Of a stretch of 8,060 nt of DNA, positions 1 to 5,036 are shown piece by piece. This DNA is from Candidatus Woesearchaeota archaeon CG08_land_8_20_14_0_20_47_9 (GTDB lineage: Archaea > Nanobdellota > Nanobdellia > Woesearchaeales > CG1-02-47-18). Location: positions 1-8,060 of the forward strand of contig PEYS01000203.1 in assembly GCA_002763335.1 (NCBI GenBank), written 5' to 3'. The notes beneath the pieces are model-generated. The model saw only the letters and a program-made list of their open reading frames with translations. It searched no databases and had not been told where the DNA came from. Both the position numbers and the translations under genes were made by a program. Each line of letters starts with the position of its first letter. The first letter of the stretch is position 1.

Positions 1-161
1 GCCCTAAAGGGCGGAGCTTTAAACTCAGGCGAAAATTGAGTAACTAAAATAACTAAATCTAATTACAAAGGTTTTAAAAGAATATGAGCCAAAATCCAGC
101 AAATAATCACGGCTCGTGGTCTGTTCTTGAGTGTTGTTTTGTAATTCTGTCCACCGAAAGA

Positions 162-169
162 TTTATATA
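162..169 (+). promoter_or_regulatory. TATA box of the AAA+ ATPase gene
   Basis: TTTATATA preceded by the purine-rich CGAAAGA, which fits a BRE element. The centre is about 30 nt before the ATG at 196, so transcription should begin a few bases before the start codon (leaderless or nearly so). No SD sequence is seen upstream of the ATG, in agreement. The stretch 1-161 holds no convincing gene; it contains a short GCCC/GGGC inverted repeat at 1-12 and two copies of TAACTAAA (41-48, 50-57). Confidence 0.7.
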
Positions 170-195
170 GTACAATAATAATATAGAATTGTACC

Positions 196-1497
196 ATGAG
201 GAATCTGATTAAAGCTGTCCTTGCCGAGTGGAAGGAGAGAAAACTTCCTGAAATCATTGATAGGGAAATTAATCTGTATAGTTATGCTAAATCTGCTGTG
301 CCTAAGATCATTGCAGTAACTGGATTTAGACGGGTCGGAAAAACCTATATGATGCTACACCTGGTAAAGGCCCTGTTAGCAAGAAAGACAAGAGAGGGGG
401 TTGTTTACCTGAACTTTGAGGATGAGAGGCTTCCTTTGAAAACAGAGCTTCTGACCTTGCTTCTTCCGACAATTAGGGAGGTGTACAGACAAAAAACTGA
501 GTTCCTGTTTTTGGACGAAATACAGGGCATCCCTCAATGGAGCAAGTGGGTGAGGAGGATTTATGATAGCGAGGGTGTAAGAATATTTATCTCAGGTTCT
601 TCCTCAAAGATGTCATCCAGGGAGATCCCCACTGAACTAAGAGGCAGGTTTATTGAGGTTAAGGTATTTCCACTCTCGTTCAAGGAGTTTCTAAGTTTTA
701 ACAACCTAGAATTTGATTTTAAAACGATAGAGCATTCAAAAAATAAAAAAGCCGAGCTCCTGAATGCCTTGAATGAATATCTTGAATACGGCGGTTTTCC
801 TGAGATTGTTCTTTCAGGAGAAGAAAGAAAGGTTGAAATTGCGCAGTCCTATTACCAGACCCTCGTAAGGAGGGACATAATAGAGCGGTTTAAGCTAAAA
901 AATGAGGAGGGGTTAAAAGCCCTATTAAGGCTTCTCCTTGGCTCAACAAAGTACTCAATAAGCAAGCTGTACAATACTCTAAAGAGCCTAAATTATGATA
1001 TTGGCAAGGGCACACTTCAACGCTACATCAGCCATATCGAGGATTCATTCTTTATGTTCAGTGTTCCCGTCTTTTCCTATAAGGTTAAAGACCAGATGCA
1101 GTACCCTAGGAAGCCCTATTTTATTGATACGGTCTTCATTAGTAAGATATCTACAAAATTCACCAAGGCGTATGGTAGGTTATACGAGAACCTTGTCGCT
1201 GTGGAACTCAAAAGGAGGGATAAAGAGTTCTATTACTGGGAGGGCAATCATGAAGAGGTTGACTTTGTTGTAAAAGACGGGTTAAAGACCAAGCAACTAA
1301 TTCAGGTATGCTATGATGCCAGTAACCCTGAGATTAAGAAAAGAGAGCTCAGAGCCTTGCTAAAAGCAAGCAGAGAACTGAAGTGCAGGAATTTGATCAT
1401 CATAACGGAAGATGAAGAATGCCAAAGAGACGCTGCCTGGTTTGGAATAAAAAGAAGGGTAAAGTTTCAGCCACTATGGAAATGGTTGGTTGCATAA
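196..1497 (+). CDS. AAA+ ATPase with DUF4143 C-terminal domain
   Basis: A 433-residue protein of the archaeal/bacterial AAA_14-DUF4143 class. Visible motifs: Walker A GFRRVGKT (43-50), Walker B FLFLDEIQ (103-110, D107/E108), sensor-1-like FISGSSS (131-137), LRGRF (148-152), and YLEYGGFPE at about 195-203, where the DUF4143 half begins. The last third resembles a degenerate PD-(D/E)XK nuclease fold: a helix with E337, then EEVDFVV (353-359), then LIQVCYD (368-374), where the usual E-x-K is replaced by Q-V-C. Known for the family: ATP-binding proteins, abundant in archaea, of unsettled function; some are associated with mobile or defence regions. Full length, with a leaderless start fixed by the TATA box at 162-169. 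It stands alone: the next plus-strand gene is over 500 bp away. Cytoplasmic by sequence (no TM segment or signal). The family is certain; the role is not known. Confidence 0.92.
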   Translation: MRNLIKAVLAEWKERKLPEIIDREINLYSYAKSAVPKIIAVTGFRRVGKTYMMLHLVKALLARKTREGVVYLNFEDERLPLKTELLTLLLPTIREVYRQKTEFLFLDEIQGIPQWSKWVRRIYDSEGVRIFISGSSSKMSSREIPTELRGRFIEVKVFPLSFKEFLSFNNLEFDFKTIEHSKNKKAELLNALNEYLEYGGFPEIVLSGEERKVEIAQSYYQTLVRRDIIERFKLKNEEGLKALLRLLLGSTKYSISKLYNTLKSLNYDIGKGTLQRYISHIEDSFFMFSVPVFSYKVKDQMQYPRKPYFIDTVFISKISTKFTKAYGRLYENLVAVELKRRDKEFYYWEGNHEEVDFVVKDGLKTKQLIQVCYDASNPEIKKRELRALLKASRELKCRNLIIITEDEECQRDAAWFGIKRRVKFQPLWKWLVA

Positions 1498-1513
1498 AGA
1501 TGGCCTTAAAAGG

Positions 1514-1603
1514 AGTCAAAAGCTCGCCTTGCTGCAAATCTAGCGCGCCACGCGAGAAGAGAGCGAGCATGCTCGCGTGCTTTGTGCGGGCAAGCTTTTG
1601 ACT
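1514..1603. repeat. 90-bp imperfect inverted repeat / long hairpin
   Basis: The arms AGTCAAAAGCTCGCC (1514-1528) and GGCAAGCTTTTGACT (1589-1603) pair at 14 of 15 positions; the single C/A mismatch becomes a U-G wobble in a minus-strand transcript, giving an unbroken stem. Inside lie GCGC (1543-1546) facing GTGC (1584-1587), CACGCGAG (1549-1556) facing CTCGCGTG (1572-1579), and an alternative 14-nt perfect palindrome at 1563-1576. The core is much richer in G+C than the flanks. It begins 16 bp after the ATPase stop. It could be a transcription-end structure, a MITE-like mobile repeat or an RNA; there is no T-run directly after it on the plus strand. Confidence 0.75.
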
Positions 1604-1636
1604 AACCGAGGTAAAAGAGCAGGTTATTCAAAAGCC

Positions 1637-1801
1637 TCAACACATCACTCCCTTCTCAGCACCCCGGTTAACCCAATGCAGGCTCATCTCGTGCTTGTAC
1701 ATAAGGTGTCTTATGTAGGGTTCTATGTATAGGGTGTCGCTGCCGGCAAGGGCAGCAATGTTGCTCAGGTTTTTTTGTTTCATACTTTGTTTCATACTCA
1801 T
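1637..1801 (-). CDS. small ORF, unknown, 52-54 aa, strong SD
   Basis: An unrecognised small protein, 54 residues from the ATG at 1801 or 52 from the ATG at 1795. GGAGG at 1808-1804 lies 8 nt before the 1795 ATG, ideal SD spacing, so 1795 is the better start. The N-terminus is basic (MKQSMKQKN); the rest looks like folded protein (SNIAALAGSD, YIEPYIRHLMYKHEM, LHWVNRGAEKG) rather than random translation. The same frame stays open upstream to a TAA at 1921-1919 and includes a very basic Q/K/R-rich stretch without ATG, so this could also be the surviving 3' part of a longer, broken gene. It may be transcribed divergently from the 7-TM gene. No TM segment or signal. Confidence 0.45.
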   Translation of the reverse strand: MSMKQSMKQKNLSNIAALAGSDTLYIEPYIRHLMYKHEMSLHWVNRGAEKGVMC

Positions 1802-1803
1802 CC

Positions 1804-1808
1804 CCTCC
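1804..1808 (-). promoter_or_regulatory. Shine-Dalgarno of the small minus-strand ORF
   Basis: GGAGG (within GGAGGGG) on the minus strand. It is 8 nt from the ATG at 1795 but nearly touches the ATG at 1801, so it favours 1795. It is the strongest ribosome-binding site in the window, where most genes lack one. Confidence 0.55.
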
Positions 1809-1833
1809 AAGCGTATTTTAAGTAGCTCTGTTT

Positions 1834-1921
1834 TAATGCAGCCCTGCTGACCATCACGTTTTTGCCCCTTTTTTCGCCTTTGTTTCGCCCTTGGCTGGGG
1901 CTCAGCAGAGGCGTTGCATTA
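1834..1921. other. structured element, possible RNA leader or terminator
   Basis: Nested inverted repeats. AATGCA, GCC and CTGCTGA (1835-1850) pair in order with TCAGCAG, GGC and TGCATT (1902-1920), giving 16 bp interrupted only by bulges at 1909 and 1913-1914. Inside, GCCCC (1864-1868) pairs with GGGGC (1897-1901), stacked directly on the first stem. On the minus strand this would sit in the leader of the small ORF at 1801-1637, between a TATA-like site near 1963 and the SD at 1808-1804. On the plus strand the loop holds T-runs (1859-1863, 1869-1874) that could end transcripts from the ATPase gene. It matches no riboswitch or ncRNA class that I recognise. Confidence 0.4.
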
Positions 1922-1958
1922 TCCATGCATTGCCAATAGATTCTCCTTGGAGGCGCGC

Positions 1959-1968
1959 TTATAAATAG
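1959..1968. promoter_or_regulatory. TATA-like site, orientation unclear
   Basis: CTTATAAATA on the plus strand; the other strand reads TATTTATAAG. Used rightward it would start RNA near 1990, leaving a leader of about 60 nt before the 7-TM gene. Used leftward it would start RNA near 1938, just before the structured element and small ORF. A minus-strand AAGGAG (1948-1943) lies between it and a TTG at 1936 that opens only a five-codon frame. Confidence 0.45.
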
Positions 1969-2016
1969 GCTGTGAAAGCCTCTTACAGAACAAACTTACA
2001 GAAGAATCTTCCACAA

Positions 2017-2026
2017 GTTTTTTAAA
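2017..2026 (+). promoter_or_regulatory. TATA box of the 7-TM / winged-helix operon
   Basis: TTTTTTAAAC-type AT-rich box with its centre about 29 nt before the ATG at 2051, the same spacing as the other leaderless genes in this window. It supports 2051 rather than the in-frame TTG at 2030, which would lie only a few bases after the box and be left out of the transcript. Confidence 0.5.
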
Positions 2027-2050
2027 CCGTTGTTTTCAGCCATCAGTGGG

Positions 2051-2743
2051 ATGCTAGATTTTGTATACAGCCCTAGATGGTTCTGCGGAAACGAGATCAT
2101 AATAGACATAGTCAGCATACTTGTGCTCTTCCTCATAGGCTTCTTCAGCTTCACGTACTACCGCATTAAAAGGAAGCGCGAGCACCTCTCACTGGCATCA
2201 GCATTCCTTATGCTGAGCCTGGCCCTTATATTTAAGACTCTAACAAACTTCACAGTCCTATACCATCTGCTGGAGACAAAGCGCATAGGCCTTATAACCA
2301 TAACATACGAGATTGTGAAGTCATCTGACATTCCATTCTATGCAGGCTTTCTGCCATACAGGCTGCTCACACTCCTCGGCCTTTACATGCTCTACTCAAT
2401 CTACCACAAGCAATCAAGAACAACAGCCTTTGTCATAATCTACCTCCTCTTCGTCTCAACCTACTTCAGCTACTCTGCATACTATGCCTTCCACCTGACA
2501 GCGCTGACACTGCTCGCCCTCATAACAGTTGAGTACTTCAAGAACTACAGGAAGGGCAGGGGCAGGGCAGCGATGGTGCTCACATTAAGCTTCGCACTTA
2601 TCACAATAAGCCAGGTCTTCTTTATATTCCTTAATTTACACACCATCTTTTACGTCATTGCAGCACTTATGCAGCTTGCAGGGTACTCTGGGCTTCTTAT
2701 AACCTTCATAATGGTGCTCATCTATGGCAAAAAAAAGAGATAA
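2051..2743 (+). CDS. 7-TM archaeal membrane protein
   Basis: A 230-residue integral membrane protein with about seven hydrophobic segments (roughly 17-37, 47-70, 95-117, 124-141, 143-163, 173-195, 199-225), a short outside N-terminus with SPRWFCGNE, and a positively charged end (GKKKR) that puts the C-terminus in the cytoplasm. I recognise the general type: a hypothetical membrane protein common in DPANN and related archaea, often next to a small winged-helix protein, as here. No enzymatic motif is visible; the layout resembles the sensor half of a signalling protein. The ATG at 2051 is chosen over the TTG at 2030 from TATA spacing and because the N-terminus then matches the expected start of the first TM region. 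The last 20 bp overlap the next gene in the +1 frame, across an A8 run. Confidence 0.8.
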   Translation: MLDFVYSPRWFCGNEIIIDIVSILVLFLIGFFSFTYYRIKRKREHLSLASAFLMLSLALIFKTLTNFTVLYHLLETKRIGLITITYEIVKSSDIPFYAGFLPYRLLTLLGLYMLYSIYHKQSRTTAFVIIYLLFVSTYFSYSAYYAFHLTALTLLALITVEYFKNYRKGRGRAAMVLTLSFALITISQVFFIFLNLHTIFYVIAALMQLAGYSGLLITFIMVLIYGKKKR

Positions 2744-2996
2744 GCTTGGGATAATCAGTGATATGCTTGCCTCAATCCAGGAGAGAAACGGTGTGATTAA
2801 GCCAACACACCTGATGTACAGGTCAAACCTCTCGCATGCTCAATTGAAATCCTACCTTGAGGAGCTAGTTGGTAAGCGCCTAGTTGAGAGGATACAGAAA
2901 AATGAGTACGAGTATATCTCGATAACAAACAAGGGCTGTGCATTCCTGCAGAAGCTAAAGGAGATCAACGAGTTTGAGAGGACATTCGGTATCTAG
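2724..2996 (+). CDS. winged-helix DNA-binding protein (HTH_45-like)
   Basis: A 90-residue winged helix-turn-helix protein that fills the whole domain. The basic start AKKRDKLG is followed by helix 1 (about 8-20), IKPTHLMYRSNLS (25-37) as helix 2 and turn, a recognition helix LKSYLEELVGKRLVE (41-55), a wing at 56-69 with EYEYISITNKG, and a C-terminal helix FLQKLKEINEFE (74-85). This matches the small archaeal HTH_45-type regulators. The start lies inside the end of the 7-TM gene (20-bp overlap), so the two are co-transcribed and probably translationally coupled; only a weak GGTG (about 2713-2716) is seen as ribosome-binding site. Likely a transcriptional regulator working with the membrane protein; target unknown. 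Confidence 0.85.
   Translation: MAKKRDKLGIISDMLASIQERNGVIKPTHLMYRSNLSHAQLKSYLEELVGKRLVERIQKNEYEYISITNKGCAFLQKLKEINEFERTFGI
2729..2736 (+). other. A8 run at the 7-TM/winged-helix overlap
   Basis: Eight consecutive A's lie within the overlap. In the 7-TM frame they read GGC AAA AAA AAG AGA TAA; in the winged-helix frame ATG GCA AAA AAA AGA. Loss of one A in the RNA (or a +1 ribosomal shift) joins the frames in an uninterrupted fusion reading YGKKRDKLGIIS at the junction, about 314 residues long. Whether slippage happens cannot be told from sequence alone. Confidence 0.6.
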
Positions 2997-3022
2997 GGGG
3001 GAGATGCCTCAACCTATGCGGC

Positions 3023-3130
3023 ATGGTCGAGTTTGCTAAATACAAGGCAAACAAGACTGACTTTGAGGAGATTGTTGGGATGGCGAAGGCAGTGGTTGAG
3101 ATGCTGAAGGAGGCTGGATTTGAGCGATAA
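3023..3130 (+). CDS. possible 35-aa helical peptide
   Basis: A short frame starting 26 bp after the winged-helix stop. It encodes a charged, amphipathic helix-like sequence (DFEEIVGMAKAVVEMLKEAG near the end) with protein-like composition. There is no good SD at the right distance (a G-rich stretch at 2996-3002 is about 20 nt upstream). It could be a genuine third cistron of the operon, or the tail of a degraded gene: the frame is open upstream to a TGA at 2975-2977. I cannot assign a family. Confidence 0.3.
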   Translation: MVEFAKYKANKTDFEEIVGMAKAVVEMLKEAGFER

Positions 3131-3150
3131 TTCACTCAAGGTAATTGTAA

Positions 3151-3172
3151 AATCTTAAGGGCTGCCAAGATT
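3151..3172 (-). terminator. weak hairpin between convergent genes
   Basis: AATCTT (3151-3156) and AAGATT (3167-3172) form a 6-bp inverted repeat with a 10-nt loop just past the PIN gene stop. Read on the minus strand it runs into TTTT. It lies between the converging plus-strand operon and minus-strand PIN operon, where a terminator is expected. Confidence 0.35.
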
Positions 3173-3174
3173 CT

Positions 3175-3732
3175 TTAGGTTTGCAGACTTGACAAAAACC
3201 AGGAATATACGTCTTCTGTATCATGAATCGTGCAAATATTCTTATCTTTGTCAAGTCCACGATCAATTCCTTTATCATGATGAATTATTGCATGAAATCC
3301 GGAGTAATGCAGAGGCTCACGCAAACACATTAAAGAGAGTTCTCCAATATCAAACCTCACAAAAAGGTCATGAGTGATTATTAGATTTTTGCTTACTGGT
3401 CTTTCGTCAATCTGTAGCAATTTGTCAGTGCACTCCTTGAAGAAAGCGTTAAACATATCCTTACTAAAATCCTTCTGAGCATGCTTGTAAAATTCAGTGA
3501 ATACATGAGGGGTAATTATCAGCCTTAATTGTCTTGCTGGCAAACCTGAAATAAATGCGACTAAAGCCTCAAAATGGATAGCTTGGTAATCGATGCAGCT
3601 TAAAAAATTAGTTTTGTTCCTTTTGTCATAAGCCCCATATAAGAGAAGCATCAGTGGCCCGTTATCAATGAAAATGCCTTCTCTGAAGAATCTCTTGTAG
3701 TTGGAGGTATTCAGTGATAAATCAATCTTCAT
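3175..3732 (-). CDS. PIN-domain nuclease-like protein
   Basis: A 185-residue protein that matches the larger PIN family whose members begin with a D-T-G-P-L-L motif. Visible: IFIDNGPLMLLLYG (20-33, D23), LIITPHVFTEF (71-81, E80), DIGELSLMCL (128-137, E131) and IIHHDKGID (149-157, D153). These four acidic positions fit the metal site of PIN ribonucleases; the third is E where D is more usual, and the following T-x-D is replaced by H-H-D. The start at 3732 is preferred to the ATG at 3762 because the earlier one lies deep inside the upstream gene and GGAG sits just before 3732. It overlaps the upstream gene by 11 bp, so they form an operon. A VapC-like toxin role is possible, but the family also includes non-toxin RNases. 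Confidence 0.7.
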   Translation of the reverse strand: MKIDLSLNTSNYKRFFREGIFIDNGPLMLLLYGAYDKRNKTNFLSCIDYQAIHFEALVAFISGLPARQLRLIITPHVFTEFYKHAQKDFSKDMFNAFFKECTDKLLQIDERPVSKNLIITHDLFVRFDIGELSLMCLREPLHYSGFHAIIHHDKGIDRGLDKDKNICTIHDTEDVYSWFLSSLQT

Positions 3733-4093
3733 TTTTCTCCAATTCCTTGACTTCAGAGACAACCCCTTCTCTGTTCACGAGCAATTCATAGCGGACCCTA
3801 TTTTCACTTCCAAATCTCTTATCGAAACTGCAAATAACTACCCAAGTGTCAGATTCTGACTCCTTTCTTATTGAATGTATCCTAAAGTGAAGGTATGATA
3901 AGGAAGGGTGCAGGGTTATAAAGTAATCTGTAACTATCTTTGAAACTTCCCTCGCATCCTCAATGGAAACTGCCTTTCCCTTTTTCAGGGCTATTCCAGA
4001 CTTCTTAGCTACCTTCATTGGCATCTCCTCAACATTTTCAGCAGGTATTCTGCCTTTGGATGTCCTTTCCTTATTGCCTGCCATTGTAATCAT
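3722..4093 (-). CDS. basic cystatin/PepSY-like protein upstream of PIN
   Basis: A 123-residue protein of no family I can name with certainty. The first 40 residues are polar and basic (NKERTSKG, KVAKKSG, LKKGKA), probably disordered or nucleic-acid binding. Then a helix (SIEDAREVSKIVTDYF, 43-58) is followed by four strands (YLHFRIHSIRKE; TWVVICSFDK; RYELLVNREG; VVSEVKEL). This one-helix, antiparallel-sheet order, with W-x-V and a closing x-x-G-x-V, resembles cystatin/PepSY-type folds. The start at 4093 follows from the TATA box at 4122-4129; the longest-frame ATG at 4120 would lie almost inside that box, and 4084 is the other option. It is first in an operon with the overlapping PIN gene, so a partner or antitoxin role is plausible but inferred only from position. 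Confidence 0.6.
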   Translation of the reverse strand: MITMAGNKERTSKGRIPAENVEEMPMKVAKKSGIALKKGKAVSIEDAREVSKIVTDYFITLHPSLSYLHFRIHSIRKESESDTWVVICSFDKRFGSENRVRYELLVNREGVVSEVKELEKNED

Positions 4094-4121
4094 GCTCAGT
4101 CTTGACAGATGTGCTATCATG

Positions 4122-4129
4122 TTTATAAA
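4122..4129 (-). promoter_or_regulatory. TATA box of the PIN operon
   Basis: TTTATAAA, a perfect palindrome, with AAAAC upstream on the minus strand. RNA should begin near 4098, giving a leader of a few bases before the ATG at 4093 and excluding the ATG at 4120. Confidence 0.65.
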
Positions 4130-4241
4130 GTTTTACGCAGAAAATCCGTGATTTTTCCGAAAACAGTCAAAACTTCGCTGGTTAACTCACGCTTAATGCA
4201 CCCTTCCTCTCCCACACTACAACACCCTTCTTTACCAAAAC

Positions 4242-4251
4242 TTAATATAAA
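4242..4251 (+). promoter_or_regulatory. TATA box of the DUF72 gene
   Basis: TTAATATAAA centred 26-27 nt before the ATG at 4273, predicting a leaderless transcript. The upstream spacer 4131-4241 is pyrimidine-rich and separates this promoter from the divergent PIN-operon promoter. Confidence 0.65.
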
Positions 4252-4272
4252 TCAAATACCACCCGGTGTAAC

Positions 4273-5013
4273 ATGCACTTCCTCGGCTGCTCAGGTTGGT
4301 ACTACGGAGATTGGGAGGGCTTGTTCTACCCAGAGGGCATGCCTAAAAGCAAGTGGCTCGAGTTTTACGCCACCAAATTTAACACTGTAGAGGTGAATGC
4401 CACGTTCTACCGATTTCCATTCCCGAATATGGTAAAGGGGTGGTATGATAGAACTCCAAAGGATTTTATATTCACGCTAAAAGGGAACAGGCAGATAACT
4501 CACGTGAAGAAGCTGAATGATGTGAAGGATTTAGTCAACTCATTCTACAGGACAGCAGACCTCCTCAAGGAGAAGCTCGGCTGCATACTATGGCAGCTGC
4601 CCCCAAGCCTAAAGCTAAACCTTGAGAGGCTGGAAGGCTTCTGCAGTGATCTGGACAAGGATTACAGGAATGTGATTGAGTTCAGGCACAGCTCGTGGTA
4701 CTGCGATGAAGTATATAAGCTGCTAAAGCGCAATAAGCTAGGCTTCTGCGTTGTTTCAGCCCCGAAACTGCCTGAGGAGGCAAAAGTAACCTCAGGATTT
4801 GCTTACATAAGATTCCACGGCAAGGAAGGCTGGTATAACTACAACTACAGCCATGAAGAGCTCAAGAGATGGGCTGACAAGATAAAACTGCTAAAGGCAA
4901 AGGACATCTACTGCTACTTCAACAATGACTATAATGCCTATGCGGTTAGTAATTGTGAGGTGCTGAAGAGGCTATCTGCCACCCCCTCGCCACACTGTAA
5001 GGCTTCATACTAA
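4273..5013 (+). CDS. DUF72 (YecE-like) family protein
   Basis: A 246-residue, full-length DUF72 protein (TIM-barrel-like fold). Diagnostic stretches: GCSGWYYGDWEGLFYP (5-20), KWLEFYATKFNTVEVNATFYRFP (28-49) with its E-x-N-x-T-F-Y core, DFIFTLKGNRQITH (64-77), LWQLPPS (106-112), VIEFRHSSWY (134-143), YIRFHGKEGWY (178-188) and CYFNNDYNAYAV (214-225). The conserved E, N, H, R and D/N residues of the family are present. The family is widespread in archaea and bacteria and has no firmly established activity. The leaderless start is supported by the TATA box. The last 12 or so residues (ATPSPHCKASY) look like a nonconserved tail. It converges on the methyltransferase gene with a 23-bp gap. Confidence 0.93.
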   Translation: MHFLGCSGWYYGDWEGLFYPEGMPKSKWLEFYATKFNTVEVNATFYRFPFPNMVKGWYDRTPKDFIFTLKGNRQITHVKKLNDVKDLVNSFYRTADLLKEKLGCILWQLPPSLKLNLERLEGFCSDLDKDYRNVIEFRHSSWYCDEVYKLLKRNKLGFCVVSAPKLPEEAKVTSGFAYIRFHGKEGWYNYNYSHEELKRWADKIKLLKAKDIYCYFNNDYNAYAVSNCEVLKRLSATPSPHCKASY

Positions 5014-5036
5014 TCACCAATAACCTGTCTTGTGCC

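Noticed and set aside
1..47. C-terminal tail of a gene entering from the left
   Set aside because: Two plus-strand frames (stops at 37-39 and 45-47) are equally possible and too short to judge.
63..257. 64-aa minus-strand ORF
   Set aside because: It overlaps the promoter and start of the AAA+ ATPase gene, and the product is low-complexity hydrophobic.
1834..1921. C/D-box-like guide RNA (minus strand GTGATGG and CTGA)
   Set aside because: The boxes are in the wrong order and too far apart for a canonical C/D RNA, and box C is imperfect.
1798..1926. 42-aa minus-strand ORF (ATG 1926) ending in an ATGA overlap with the 54-aa ORF
   Set aside because: The ATGA overlap is attractive, but the only SD is 16 nt away, the frame runs through the low-complexity structured element, and the product looks random and basic.
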